A stretch of 64,000 bases of DNA, from assembly GCA_947502145.1 (NCBI GenBank), contig CANMYO010000001.1, positions 1,605,501-1,669,500 on the forward strand, given 5' to 3'. The translations under genes and the position numbers were made by a program. Below are positions 45,223-53,297 of this stretch, one piece after another. The number at the start of each line of letters is the position of its first letter. Within the stretch, counting starts at the first letter, position 1. Source of the DNA: an uncultured Paracoccaceae bacterium (GTDB lineage: Bacteria; Pseudomonadota; Alphaproteobacteria; Rhodobacterales; Rhodobacteraceae). The notes under the pieces are model-generated. The model was not told the origin of the DNA. It did no database searches and saw only the letters and a program-made list of their open reading frames with translations.

Positions 45223-46095
45223 TTAGCGTTTTCCGTAATATAGCCCAACTACGTGCTCTGCCTGTGCGAAGAAGAGCCAACGCAGGGCAAGAACGCCAGC
45301 GACGTGACTGGCAATCGCGAGGAAGGCCGTCAAGTGGGTCACGCCTACAGCAAGGAAAGCGATTGGAACGGCAAATCCCAAGATCGCACCGATAATGCGC
45401 AGCTTCAGCGCATGTTTGCGCCCGACGACGTGAATGAATTCCTTCATCAAATAATTCGTTCCGGTATGAGGGGGTTCGAAGGCGCGGACTTTGCCGATGT
45501 GGCCCAGCCCGGTTGCCGTTTCGATTGTCGTCCCCGAATTGGCCAATTGGTTATCACCAATGACCCACGACGCGATCTGGAAAGCCGCTGCAACCAGCAG
45601 CAAGATTAGTGCGATGGTGGTCTGACCGGCCATCAGGGCGCCGCCGCCCAGCGAAAATGAAACGAAGATCCCGGGTGTCGACCAATGGCGCCAGCGCGGG
45701 ACGGTTTTCATTTGTGCGTAAATCATTGATGTGGTGCCAACAGTGACCAGCGATCCTAGCGCGCCAAGCCAGCCCAAAACGGACCATTTTGCGCCAAGGA
45801 ACACCAGACCGGCACCATAGAGTGCCATGATCAGCAAGGTGACCACGGCCGCAATCCCCTCGCGCGAAAGCCAGCTGGTTTGCCACTGGCTAAACGCCTT
45901 TAGAAAGCGCTCAGGGTGGCCCAGGTGGAACGTCGATGCCAACAAGCCTCCGACGGCGCAGAGATATGCAAGCACAAAGAACACAAATGCGGTCATTCCT
46001 GTTGGGGCAGGCATGCCCAGCCCAAGCCAGAAGAGCAGACCAAAGCCGAGGCCGGAAAACGTCGTAAAAACAATGACTGATGGTGCGGGATGCAT
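45223..46095 (-). CDS. soeC: DmsC-type membrane anchor, sulfite dehydrogenase subunit SoeC
   Basis: A 290-aa integral membrane protein with about eight hydrophobic segments (first: VIVFTTFSGLGFGLLFWLGL), of the DmsC family that anchors molybdenum enzymes and passes electrons to or from quinone. STFHLGHPERFLKAFSQWQT is a typical family segment. With SoeA and SoeB it would make the membrane-bound, cytoplasm-facing sulfite-oxidising complex; the substrate is inferred from the xsc operon context. The start overlaps soeB's stop by one base. It is the last gene of the operon. Confidence 0.86.
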   Translation of the reverse strand: MHPAPSVIVFTTFSGLGFGLLFWLGLGMPAPTGMTAFVFFVLAYLCAVGGLLASTFHLGHPERFLKAFSQWQTSWLSREGIAAVVTLLIMALYGAGLVFLGAKWSVLGWLGALGSLVTVGTTSMIYAQMKTVPRWRHWSTPGIFVSFSLGGGALMAGQTTIALILLLVAAAFQIASWVIGDNQLANSGTTIETATGLGHIGKVRAFEPPHTGTNYLMKEFIHVVGRKHALKLRIIGAILGFAVPIAFLAVGVTHLTAFLAIASHVAGVLALRWLFFAQAEHVVGLYYGKR

Positions 46096-46856
46096 TATTT
46101 TGATCCTCCGGGAAATGCTGAAAGGGCTTTGTCGAGCCAGCCGATGAACCCCTGGCCGTCTTCGGCAACAGGTGTCAGGTACGGCGCAAGTATGTCGATG
46201 TCGGTCGAGGTATCCTTGGGGCGTGGGGGCAGGTATTTGTTGACCGGGCTGGTGCCAAGTTCAGGCATCAGATCCATGCCGCCACGCTCTGCCGTCAGGA
46301 TGCTGACGTTGCTGTCCGGATCAGCGAAATCGCCGAAGTGACGGGCGCCGGCGGGGCAGGTTCTGACGCAGGCGGGTTGGCGGTCTTCTTCGGGCAGATT
46401 TTCGTTGTAGATCCGGTCCACGCAGAGCGTGCATTTCTTCATCACGCCTTCGGCGGCGTCAAGTTCGCGCGCGCCATATGGGCAGGCCCAGGCACAGAGA
46501 CCGCAGCCAATGCAGCTGCTTTCGTTGACCAGCACGATCCCGTCTTCCTGCCGCTTGTAGCTGGCCCCTGTCGGGCAGACGGTGACGCAGGGCGCATCAT
46601 CGCAGTGCAGGCAGGATTTCGGAAAATGGATTAATTGTGCTTGTCCTTCAGGGGGTTGCACCTCGTACGAATGCACACGATTGAGAAACGTGCCCGAGGC
46701 AGCACCCGAATAGGCATTCTGGTCAGACAGCGGCGCACCGTAGTTTTCGGTGTTCCAGCCTTTGCAGGACACCACGCAGGCATGGCAGCCGACGCAGGTG
46801 TCGAGGTCGATCACAAGGCCGAGTTTCTTGTCCGTCGATGTCGGTAACTGTGTCAT
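46095..46856 (-). CDS. soeB: 4Fe-4S ferredoxin-type subunit SoeB
   Basis: A 253-aa iron-sulfur electron-transfer subunit with four clusters: cysteine motifs CVGCHACVVSCK, CLHCDDAPCVTVCPTGA, CIGCGLCAWACPYGAR and CTLCVDRI with a later CVRTCP. It links the molybdenum subunit to the membrane anchor. No signal peptide, consistent with a cytoplasmic complex. Its ATG is preceded by GAGG. It is separated from soeA by 104 bp, the longest gap inside the operon, which contains a direct repeat (46892-46912). Confidence 0.9.
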   Translation of the reverse strand: MTQLPTSTDKKLGLVIDLDTCVGCHACVVSCKGWNTENYGAPLSDQNAYSGAASGTFLNRVHSYEVQPPEGQAQLIHFPKSCLHCDDAPCVTVCPTGASYKRQEDGIVLVNESSCIGCGLCAWACPYGARELDAAEGVMKKCTLCVDRIYNENLPEEDRQPACVRTCPAGARHFGDFADPDSNVSILTAERGGMDLMPELGTSPVNKYLPPRPKDTSTDIDILAPYLTPVAEDGQGFIGWLDKALSAFPGGSK

Positions 46857-46891
46857 GCGTTAACCTCGAATTTCGTGAGCAACAATGTGGG

Positions 46892-46912
46892 CACAACCCA
46901 TACACAACCCAT
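46892..46912 (-). repeat. Tandem 10-bp direct repeat in the soeA-soeB gap
   Basis: CACAACCCAT occurs twice, at 46892-46901 and 46903-46912, with an 11-bp period (one helical turn). On the coding strand it reads ATGGGTTGTG twice. It lies 36-56 bp upstream of the soeB start. The spacing resembles an activator site, but no regulator is known for it. Confidence 0.5.
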
Positions 46913-46960
46913 GCGCATGAGAATCTGAACGGGCGTTAACCTTAAGGCAGCGTGCGGTGA

Positions 46961-49792
46961 TCATTTGCCCACCTTCCATTCCAGATTTTCAGGGCCCTTG
47001 CCAACCGGCGATTTGATCGGCGGGTGGGCCGGTTGCGACCGATCGGGCGCTGCGACCTTTTCCATCTTCACGCGCAGGTCGAACCAAGCGGCCTGACCGG
47101 TGATCGGATCAGAGTTGGCCCAGCGCAAACCGTCGCCCTTGGGCGGCAGCAATTCGTGGATCAGGTGATTGAGCAAGAAACCTTCGTTGGTTTCAGAGGC
47201 GTCTTCGGCCAGCGCCCAGGCGCCCTTGCGTTTGCCGATGGCGTTCCACGTCCAGACCGTATTCTGGTTCAGCGAGGCCTGATGCGCCACCGGCACGGTG
47301 ATCGTGCCATGCACCGAGGACACCCGCGCCCAATCGCCTTCGGTAAATCCGTGCTGTTCCCAAAGTTTGGTTGGCACATAAAGCGGGTTGCGTCCATGGA
47401 TCTGGCGCAGCCAGGCATTCTGCGTCCCCCAGGAGTGATACATCGCCATCGGGCGCTGGGTCAGCGCATGGATCGGATATTCGTCGTGGTCGACCATTGT
47501 TTCTTCGATTGGCTCGTACCAGATCGGCAGCGGATTCATGGTCCGGTTGATCTGTTCACGCAAATGATCCGGCGGCTGGCGTTTGCCATAGCCTTCGGCG
47601 GCAAGCTGGAACTTGCGCATCGGTTCGACATAAAGCTGGAAGATATAGGGCTGCACGGAGTCATAGAACCCCATTTTCACAGCCCATTCCTGATACTCCA
47701 TCGACCAGGGTTTGTAATAGGCGGCCTCTTCCGGGACATGTTCCAGCCAGAAACCGCCGTTGTTGATGTAGCTTTGCAACTGGCCTTCGTTCGGTTCACC
47801 GCGGCCATGTTGCAGGGTCGCATTTTCGCCAAGCCGCCACCCCGCCAGAGGCCCGACACCGGGCCGACGCATGTGGTTGGTAATGTAGTCGGCGTAATCT
47901 TCGTATTTGGCGCTACCGTCTTCGTTCACGAACCCCGGCAGTTTCAGTTTCGCGCCAAGCTGGCACAATACCGTCTGGAAGCCGCGCACGTCGCGATCCG
48001 GTTCGACCACAGGCCAGCGGATCGCATCGGCCACGGCGTCGGCTTCGCAAATCGGGCGATCCAGCAGCGAGATGCAATCGTGCCGTTCCAGATAGGTTGT
48101 GTCGGGGAAGATCAGATCGGCATAGGCCACCATTTCCGATGAATAGGCATCAGAGTAGATGATATGCGGGATCGTGTAATTGCCGTCCTCATCGTGTTCG
48201 GTCAGCATCTCCATCACGCCGGTGGTATTCATCGACGAGTTCCACGACATATTCGCCATATACATGAACAGTGTGTCGATCTTGTAGGGCGACCCGGCAT
48301 AGGCGTTTGAGATCACCATATGCATCAGCCCATGGCTGGACATCGGATTGTCCCAGGAAAATGCCTTGTCGATGCGCTGAGGCGTGTTGTCTTCCTCGAT
48401 CAGCAGATCCTCTGGCCCGTGGGTAAATCCAAGGTGCGGGCCGCCAAGGGGGCCGCCGGGAATGGCAAGGCCGTGTGGCTTGGGGTGGGCGTGCGGAGGT
48501 TTCGGATAGGGTGGTTTGAAGCGCATGCCGCCGGGAACCTCGACCGTGCCAAGGATGATTTGCAGCACATGCAGCGCGCGGCAGGTCTGGAAGCCGTTGG
48601 AGTGGGCGGAAATGCCACGCATCGCATGCATGGAGACCGGGCGGCCGATCATCTTGTCATGTTTCACGCCGCGAAAGTCGGTCCATTTGCGGTCCAGCTC
48701 GATCGCTTCGTCAAAGGCGACGCGGGCCAGGTCGGCGGCAATCGCGCGGATCCGGGCGGCGGGGATGCCACAGCGGTCTGCAACCGCCTCTGGCGCGTAT
48801 TCCGGTTTCAGGTAGCGGTCCGCCATCTGGTGGAACACCGGGCGGTGGGTGATGCCCTTATGCCGGTAGGTGCCGGTCAGGTCAGGTTCAACACCCTTGC
48901 CATTCCACGGGGCGAGTTTGCCGGTGCGGCGGTCAATCACAAGGGAGTTGCCGTCGTCATCACGCAGAAACAGGCCGAATTGTTCGGATTTGGGGTCTTC
49001 GTTTACCAGCACAGAGGCATTGGTATAACGGGCAAGGTAGTCGAGATCGACGCGGCCGGCCTTCATCAGGCAATGCACAAGGGCAAGAATGAACAGCCCG
49101 TCGGTGCCCGGTGTGATCCCGACCCAATCGTCCGCCACGGCGTTATAGCCGGTGCGGATCGGGTTGACGCCAATGACCTTGGCCCCACGCGCCTTGATCT
49201 TGCCGATGCCCATCTTGATCGGGTTGCTGTCGTGGTCTTCGGCCACACCAAAGAGCATGAACATCTTGGTGTTGTCCCAATCGGGCTGGCCAAATTCCCA
49301 GAACGCGCCGCCCATCGTATAGATGCCGGCGGCGGCCATGTTCACCGAACAGAACCCGCCGTGCGCGGCGTAATTGGGGGTGCCAAAGCCCTGCGCCCAG
49401 AGCGAGGTAAAGCTTTGCGATTGGTCGCGGCCCGTGAAGAAGGCCAGTTTCTTGGGATCGTCGTTGCGGATCGGTTCCAGCCATCCGGCGGCGATATCAA
49501 GCGCCTCGTCCCATGAGATTTCCTCAAATTCGCCGGAGCCGCGCGGGCCGACCCGTTTCAGCGGGGCCCGCAGACGCGAGGGGGCGTTATGTTGCATGAT
49601 GCCAGCGCTGCCCTTGGCACAGAGCACACCCTGGTTGACCGGGTGGTCCTTGTTGCCTTCGATATAGGCGACCTTGCCGTCTTTCATATGCACGTTGATG
49701 CCGCAGCGGCAGGCGCACATGTAGCAAGTGGTCTTGCGCACTTCGTCACTGACTTGTGGGCTGAGGTCCAGATCGGGTTGGTCTTTGGGCAT
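46961..49792 (-). CDS. soeA: Molybdopterin oxidoreductase, sulfite dehydrogenase subunit SoeA
   Basis: A 943-aa catalytic subunit of the complex iron-sulfur molybdoenzyme family. The N-terminal 4Fe-4S motif is C23-x2-C26-x3-C30 with Cys58 in GVLCAKG; Cys148 in HGGFCSVNM is a candidate molybdenum ligand. The C-terminal molydopterin dinucleotide domain includes YPIHALTQRPMAMYHSWGTQ and GDWARVSSVHGTI. No twin-arginine signal, so it acts in the cytoplasm. SoeABC in purple sulfur bacteria and roseobacters oxidises sulfite to sulfate; that assignment here rests on family resemblance plus the xsc context. The ATG at 49792 follows AAAGG by eight bases. Confidence 0.86.
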   Translation of the reverse strand: MPKDQPDLDLSPQVSDEVRKTTCYMCACRCGINVHMKDGKVAYIEGNKDHPVNQGVLCAKGSAGIMQHNAPSRLRAPLKRVGPRGSGEFEEISWDEALDIAAGWLEPIRNDDPKKLAFFTGRDQSQSFTSLWAQGFGTPNYAAHGGFCSVNMAAAGIYTMGGAFWEFGQPDWDNTKMFMLFGVAEDHDSNPIKMGIGKIKARGAKVIGVNPIRTGYNAVADDWVGITPGTDGLFILALVHCLMKAGRVDLDYLARYTNASVLVNEDPKSEQFGLFLRDDDGNSLVIDRRTGKLAPWNGKGVEPDLTGTYRHKGITHRPVFHQMADRYLKPEYAPEAVADRCGIPAARIRAIAADLARVAFDEAIELDRKWTDFRGVKHDKMIGRPVSMHAMRGISAHSNGFQTCRALHVLQIILGTVEVPGGMRFKPPYPKPPHAHPKPHGLAIPGGPLGGPHLGFTHGPEDLLIEEDNTPQRIDKAFSWDNPMSSHGLMHMVISNAYAGSPYKIDTLFMYMANMSWNSSMNTTGVMEMLTEHDEDGNYTIPHIIYSDAYSSEMVAYADLIFPDTTYLERHDCISLLDRPICEADAVADAIRWPVVEPDRDVRGFQTVLCQLGAKLKLPGFVNEDGSAKYEDYADYITNHMRRPGVGPLAGWRLGENATLQHGRGEPNEGQLQSYINNGGFWLEHVPEEAAYYKPWSMEYQEWAVKMGFYDSVQPYIFQLYVEPMRKFQLAAEGYGKRQPPDHLREQINRTMNPLPIWYEPIEETMVDHDEYPIHALTQRPMAMYHSWGTQNAWLRQIHGRNPLYVPTKLWEQHGFTEGDWARVSSVHGTITVPVAHQASLNQNTVWTWNAIGKRKGAWALAEDASETNEGFLLNHLIHELLPPKGDGLRWANSDPITGQAAWFDLRVKMEKVAAPDRSQPAHPPIKSPVGKGPENLEWKVGK

Positions 49793-49803
49793 GTGGGAAC
49801 CTT

Positions 49804-50553
49804 TCAAGTGAGTGTGCGAACGAGGGACAGCCCTGCCAGACCGATCAACAGGGTCAGGCAGAAGGGACGATAATAGGGGGCGAGCCGCTCGGTGAAGAGT
49901 TGTTGGCCGACAAAGACGCCGGCCAGTGTGGGGACGGCAAAGACAAGGCCGCGGGTGACGCCGGATAAATCCATCACGCCAAAGGCCAGCAGGGTCACCA
50001 TCGAGGTGGCAGAGCCAAGGAACAGGAACAGCACAAGGCTGCCGCGCATCGCCCGGGCCGGTGCATCGCTGGACAGGACATAAAGCGCCACCACCATGCC
50101 GCCGACATGGGCAAGGCCGCTGACCACGCCCGCCAGCAGGCCCGACCCGTAAAGACCGGCGCGGGTTGCCAGAAAGGCGAGGCGGATCTTGGCAAGCTGG
50201 GTCACGGCAAGGGTGACGATCACCGCAAGAGCGATCAGTTTCGAGGTCTCGACCGGCAGGGTGGTGGTGAGGTAAAGGCCAAGCGGCCAGCCCAACGCAG
50301 AGCCGATCCAGAGCCCGATTGCGGTCTTGCGATCCGCGTCCCGCCAGCCGCCCTTGAGCATCAGCACGGAGGCCGACAGTTCAAGCCACCACAGCATCGG
50401 GATCAGCTCAACCGGGGGCAGGATCACCACGGCGGAGGCCATGACCAGCGCAGAGAGCGCAAAGCCGGAGAAGCCGCGCACAACACCGGCGGAGAAGGTG
50501 ATCGCGGCGATGATGGCGATTTCGGTCGCGCTGAGGTGCAGCAGTTCGGTCAT
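49804..50553 (-). CDS. tauE: TauE/SafE family permease, first copy
   Basis: A 249-aa membrane protein with about eight hydrophobic segments in two similar halves. The N-terminal half has the family motif GVVRGFSGFALSALVM and the second half GLLAGVVSGLAHVGGMVVAL. TauE/SafE proteins export sulfite, sulfoacetate or related organosulfonate products. In this operon it probably removes sulfite or sulfate formed from taurine. Start overlaps the ackA stop (ATGA). A second, distinct TauE/SafE gene occurs upstream in the same operon. Confidence 0.85.
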   Translation of the reverse strand: MTELLHLSATEIAIIAAITFSAGVVRGFSGFALSALVMASAVVILPPVELIPMLWWLELSASVLMLKGGWRDADRKTAIGLWIGSALGWPLGLYLTTTLPVETSKLIALAVIVTLAVTQLAKIRLAFLATRAGLYGSGLLAGVVSGLAHVGGMVVALYVLSSDAPARAMRGSLVLFLFLGSATSMVTLLAFGVMDLSGVTRGLVFAVPTLAGVFVGQQLFTERLAPYYRPFCLTLLIGLAGLSLVRTLT

Positions 50554-51614
50554 CGGTCTGCCTTGATCAGGGTCAGCGCATCGCGGGCGATCTGCTTTTC
50601 CTCGTCCGCCGCGATGACGTGCACGGGCAGGCTGCCAAAACAGGTCAAATGGCCCATGATCCGGTCCCGGATCGGGTTTGCGTTTTCGCCGATCCCGCCG
50701 GTGAAGGCGACGGCATCCACGCCGCCCATCGCCACGATCGCGGATCCCGCATGACGTGCGGCCCAGTAGCAGAAATGGTCAATCGCGAACCGCGCCGCAT
50801 CGTCCTGGCGCGCCAGAAGCGTGCGCATGTCATTGTCACCCGCCAGCGCCTTGAGCCCGGATGAGCGGTTAAGCATGCGGTCTGTGTCCTCTTCGCCCAA
50901 AGCGGCCGATATGCGCAATACTGCAGCGCCGTCGATATCGCCGGACCGGGTGCCCATGGTCAGCCCCGAGAGCGGCGAATACCCCATCGAGGTCGCGACC
51001 GATTTGCCGTTCTCGATCGCGCAGAGCGAGGCACCGTTGCCCAGATGCAGCGCCAGCAGGCGCGGCGGCAGGGCGTCACCAAATTCGGCGACCATATTGG
51101 CGTAGGACAGCCCATGGAATCCATAGCGGCGAATTCCGGCATCGGCCTGCGTCTGCGGGATCGCATAGCGGGTCGCAACAGCCGGGTTGGTGGCGTGAAA
51201 CGCGGTCCCGAAGCTGGCATATTGCGGCAGATCAGGCGCACGGTCCTGCAAGGCGAGCATCGCGGCGAGGTTATTGGGGTTATGCAGCGGGGCCAGCGGG
51301 ATCACGGAGCGGATCGCCTCGATCACCACGGGTGTGACCCGCGCCGGTGCGGTCAGGATCGTGCCGCCGTGCACAACCCGGTGCGCCGCCGCGCTGAACG
51401 CATCCAGACCAAAGCCCGCGTCAGCAAGCGCCGCCAGCATCAGGGTCAGCGCATCTGCGTGATTGCCGGTCTCTACCGCGGTTTCGGTGCCACCGAGCTT
51501 GAGCGCCCCATGGGTGCCAATGGCAGAGACCTGACCGCTCAACACAGACGTCAGGTCAGGGTCGAACACTTCGACCTTGAGCGATGACGAACCTGCGTTG
51601 AGGACAAGTATCAT
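50550..51614 (-). CDS. ackA: Acetate kinase
   Basis: AckA interconverts acetyl phosphate + ADP and acetate + ATP. The 354-aa product is shorter than the ~400-aa enterobacterial form but keeps the main motifs: MILVLNAGSSSLKVEVF, HRVVHGG, the RRYGFHGLSYA motif, LHLGNGASLCAI, TMGTRSGDIDG, and VAFTGGIGENANPIRDRI. Start ATG 51614 overlaps the pta stop (ATGA). In the xsc operon it would draw acetyl phosphate made by Xsc to ATP and acetate; the reverse direction is possible when acetate is abundant. Confidence 0.95.
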   Translation of the reverse strand: MILVLNAGSSSLKVEVFDPDLTSVLSGQVSAIGTHGALKLGGTETAVETGNHADALTLMLAALADAGFGLDAFSAAAHRVVHGGTILTAPARVTPVVIEAIRSVIPLAPLHNPNNLAAMLALQDRAPDLPQYASFGTAFHATNPAVATRYAIPQTQADAGIRRYGFHGLSYANMVAEFGDALPPRLLALHLGNGASLCAIENGKSVATSMGYSPLSGLTMGTRSGDIDGAAVLRISAALGEEDTDRMLNRSSGLKALAGDNDMRTLLARQDDAARFAIDHFCYWAARHAGSAIVAMGGVDAVAFTGGIGENANPIRDRIMGHLTCFGSLPVHVIAADEEKQIARDALTLIKADR

Positions 51615-52546
51615 TTTGGCAATCCACAAGTGATGGTGGCCAGTGCCACAGAGGCCAGTCGCGCCACGGCGGGATCGGCGCGCGAGGTCAGCAGGATCGG
51701 CACTTTGGCGCCAGACACGATCCCCGCCGCACAACCGCCCGCGAGGTAGACAAAACTTTTGAACAGCGCATTGCCTGACACGATATCAGGCACCACGATG
51801 GCATCGGCCTGTCCGGCCACGGGATCATCGCTCAGCCCCTTTGTGGCCACGGAGTCCGGTGACAGGATCAGGTCCAGCGCCAGCGGGCCGGAAAAATCAG
51901 CCTCTGTGATGTTGTCGCGGGCCCATTGCGCCAATTCCTGTCCTTCGACTGACGACGGCACCGCAGGGATCGGGCTTTCGGTGGCGGACAGCATGGCGAC
52001 CTTTGGGCGGGTGTTCCCCAGTTTGTGCAGCAGTTTCACAACCTCTTGGATCGCGGATTGCCGGGTGGTCAGATCAGGGGCCACGTTAACGGCTGCATCG
52101 GTGATCAGGATTGGCTTGCCGCCATCCGGGTGGGTGATGTGGAAGATATGCACCAGCCGCTGCCCGGTGCGCAGGCCCGCATCACGGTTGAGCGCTGATT
52201 TCATGAAGACATCGGTATGGAGCTGGCCCTTCATCAACACGTCCGCTTCGCCCGCGCCACAAAGCTGCGCGGCTTTCAGACCTGCGGCGGTCTCTCCTTT
52301 CGTGTCGTGGATCGGATAGGCGGATATGTCCCAGTCAAGCGCCTTGGCCTCGGCGCGGATCTGATCCGCCTCACCGACAAAGACCGGGGTCATCAGACCG
52401 GCGCGGGTTGCATCCTCGGCCGCGGCCATGGGCAGCGGAGCAGAGGCACGCGCGATGGCAATGCGGGGTGCGCCAAAGGCCTGCGCCCGCGCGATCAGGT
52501 CTGCGGGGGCCTTGGGGTCAAGCGGGTCAAGAAAAGGACTGGTCAT
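51611..52546 (-). CDS. pta: Phosphate acetyltransferase (short Pta/Ptb type)
   Basis: Converts acetyl phosphate and CoA to acetyl-CoA and phosphate. The 311-aa protein consists of only the PTA/PTB catalytic domain, as usual in xsc gene clusters. Motifs: ADVLMKGQLHTDVFMKSALN, ITDAAVNVAPDL, KVAMLSATESPIP and DAIVVPDIVSGNALFKSFVY. Ribosome site GAGG lies within the upstream tauE2 3' end. The enzyme carries taurine carbon into the citric acid or glyoxylate cycle. Confidence 0.93.
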   Translation of the reverse strand: MTSPFLDPLDPKAPADLIARAQAFGAPRIAIARASAPLPMAAAEDATRAGLMTPVFVGEADQIRAEAKALDWDISAYPIHDTKGETAAGLKAAQLCGAGEADVLMKGQLHTDVFMKSALNRDAGLRTGQRLVHIFHITHPDGGKPILITDAAVNVAPDLTTRQSAIQEVVKLLHKLGNTRPKVAMLSATESPIPAVPSSVEGQELAQWARDNITEADFSGPLALDLILSPDSVATKGLSDDPVAGQADAIVVPDIVSGNALFKSFVYLAGGCAAGIVSGAKVPILLTSRADPAVARLASVALATITCGLPK

Positions 52547-52553
52547 GCGAACC

Positions 52554-53294
52554 TCAGATCAATGCGCGGATCAGGCCAAGGCCTGACAGGGTGAGTAGAA
52601 GCAAGACAGCGAGCTTGCGAAATTCGGTCGGCGAGGCAGACAGGAACTGCCGTCCGCCCAGCCAGATCCCCAGGGCGAGGATCGGAAAAGCATAAGCCGC
52701 GCCGATGGCCGTATCCCATGTCACAAGGCCACCGGCCCACATCAACGGCAGCGTCAAGATGTCGAGTCCGGTCAGGTAGACGATCATCGTTGCCCGGAAC
52801 ACCGGCGCTGCGATCGGCTGCGCCGCAAGGAAGGCCGCGACCGGCAGACCGCCAATGCCTGCAGCGTTGCATAAGCCCGAGACCGCGCCAACACCGCTGT
52901 AGCCCGCGGTGTTGATCCTGCGGCGCAGGGTCCATCCCGACAACAGGATCAGCGACATGACAAAGACGATCACCGACACGGTCAACCGCGCGGCGGCCTC
53001 GCCAACGGACAGGATAATGGAAATCGAGACCGGCAGCGCGATGGCGGCCCCCAGCAACAATGCCCCCACGCGCCGCCAATCGACGTGGCCGCGGATGCCG
53101 CGGGCCTGAAGCGCTGTCATGATGATCTCGCATGTGAATACCACCGGGATCAGGGGCAGGGGATTTGTCAGAAGGGCCGCAAAGGCGATGAAAATCGCCG
53201 AGAACCCAAAACCAGAATAGCCCCGGACATAGGCCGCACCCAGCAATGCGATGCTGAGCGCGCCCAGTTGCCCGAGGCCAAGATCGAATGGCAC
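52554..53294 (-). CDS. TauE/SafE family permease, second copy
   Basis: A 246-aa membrane protein with about eight hydrophobic segments and the family motif AAYVRGYSGFGFSAIFIAF in the first half, and GAVSGLCNAAGIGGLPVAAF in the second. It differs clearly from the TauE/SafE protein at 49804-50553, so the two are not a recent duplication. Start is GTG at 53292-53294; no ATG fits. It lies 3 bp after xsc and 7 bp before pta. The substrate, sulfite, sulfate or another anion, cannot be told. Confidence 0.83.
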   Translation of the reverse strand: MPFDLGLGQLGALSIALLGAAYVRGYSGFGFSAIFIAFAALLTNPLPLIPVVFTCEIIMTALQARGIRGHVDWRRVGALLLGAAIALPVSISIILSVGEAAARLTVSVIVFVMSLILLSGWTLRRRINTAGYSGVGAVSGLCNAAGIGGLPVAAFLAAQPIAAPVFRATMIVYLTGLDILTLPLMWAGGLVTWDTAIGAAYAFPILALGIWLGGRQFLSASPTEFRKLAVLLLLTLSGLGLIRALI

Positions 53295-53297
53295 CGA

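Noticed and set aside
48320-49516. Long plus-strand reading frame opposite soeA
   Set aside because: It lies fully inside soeA on the other strand, and soeA has conserved cluster and cofactor motifs. No family features in the antisense product.
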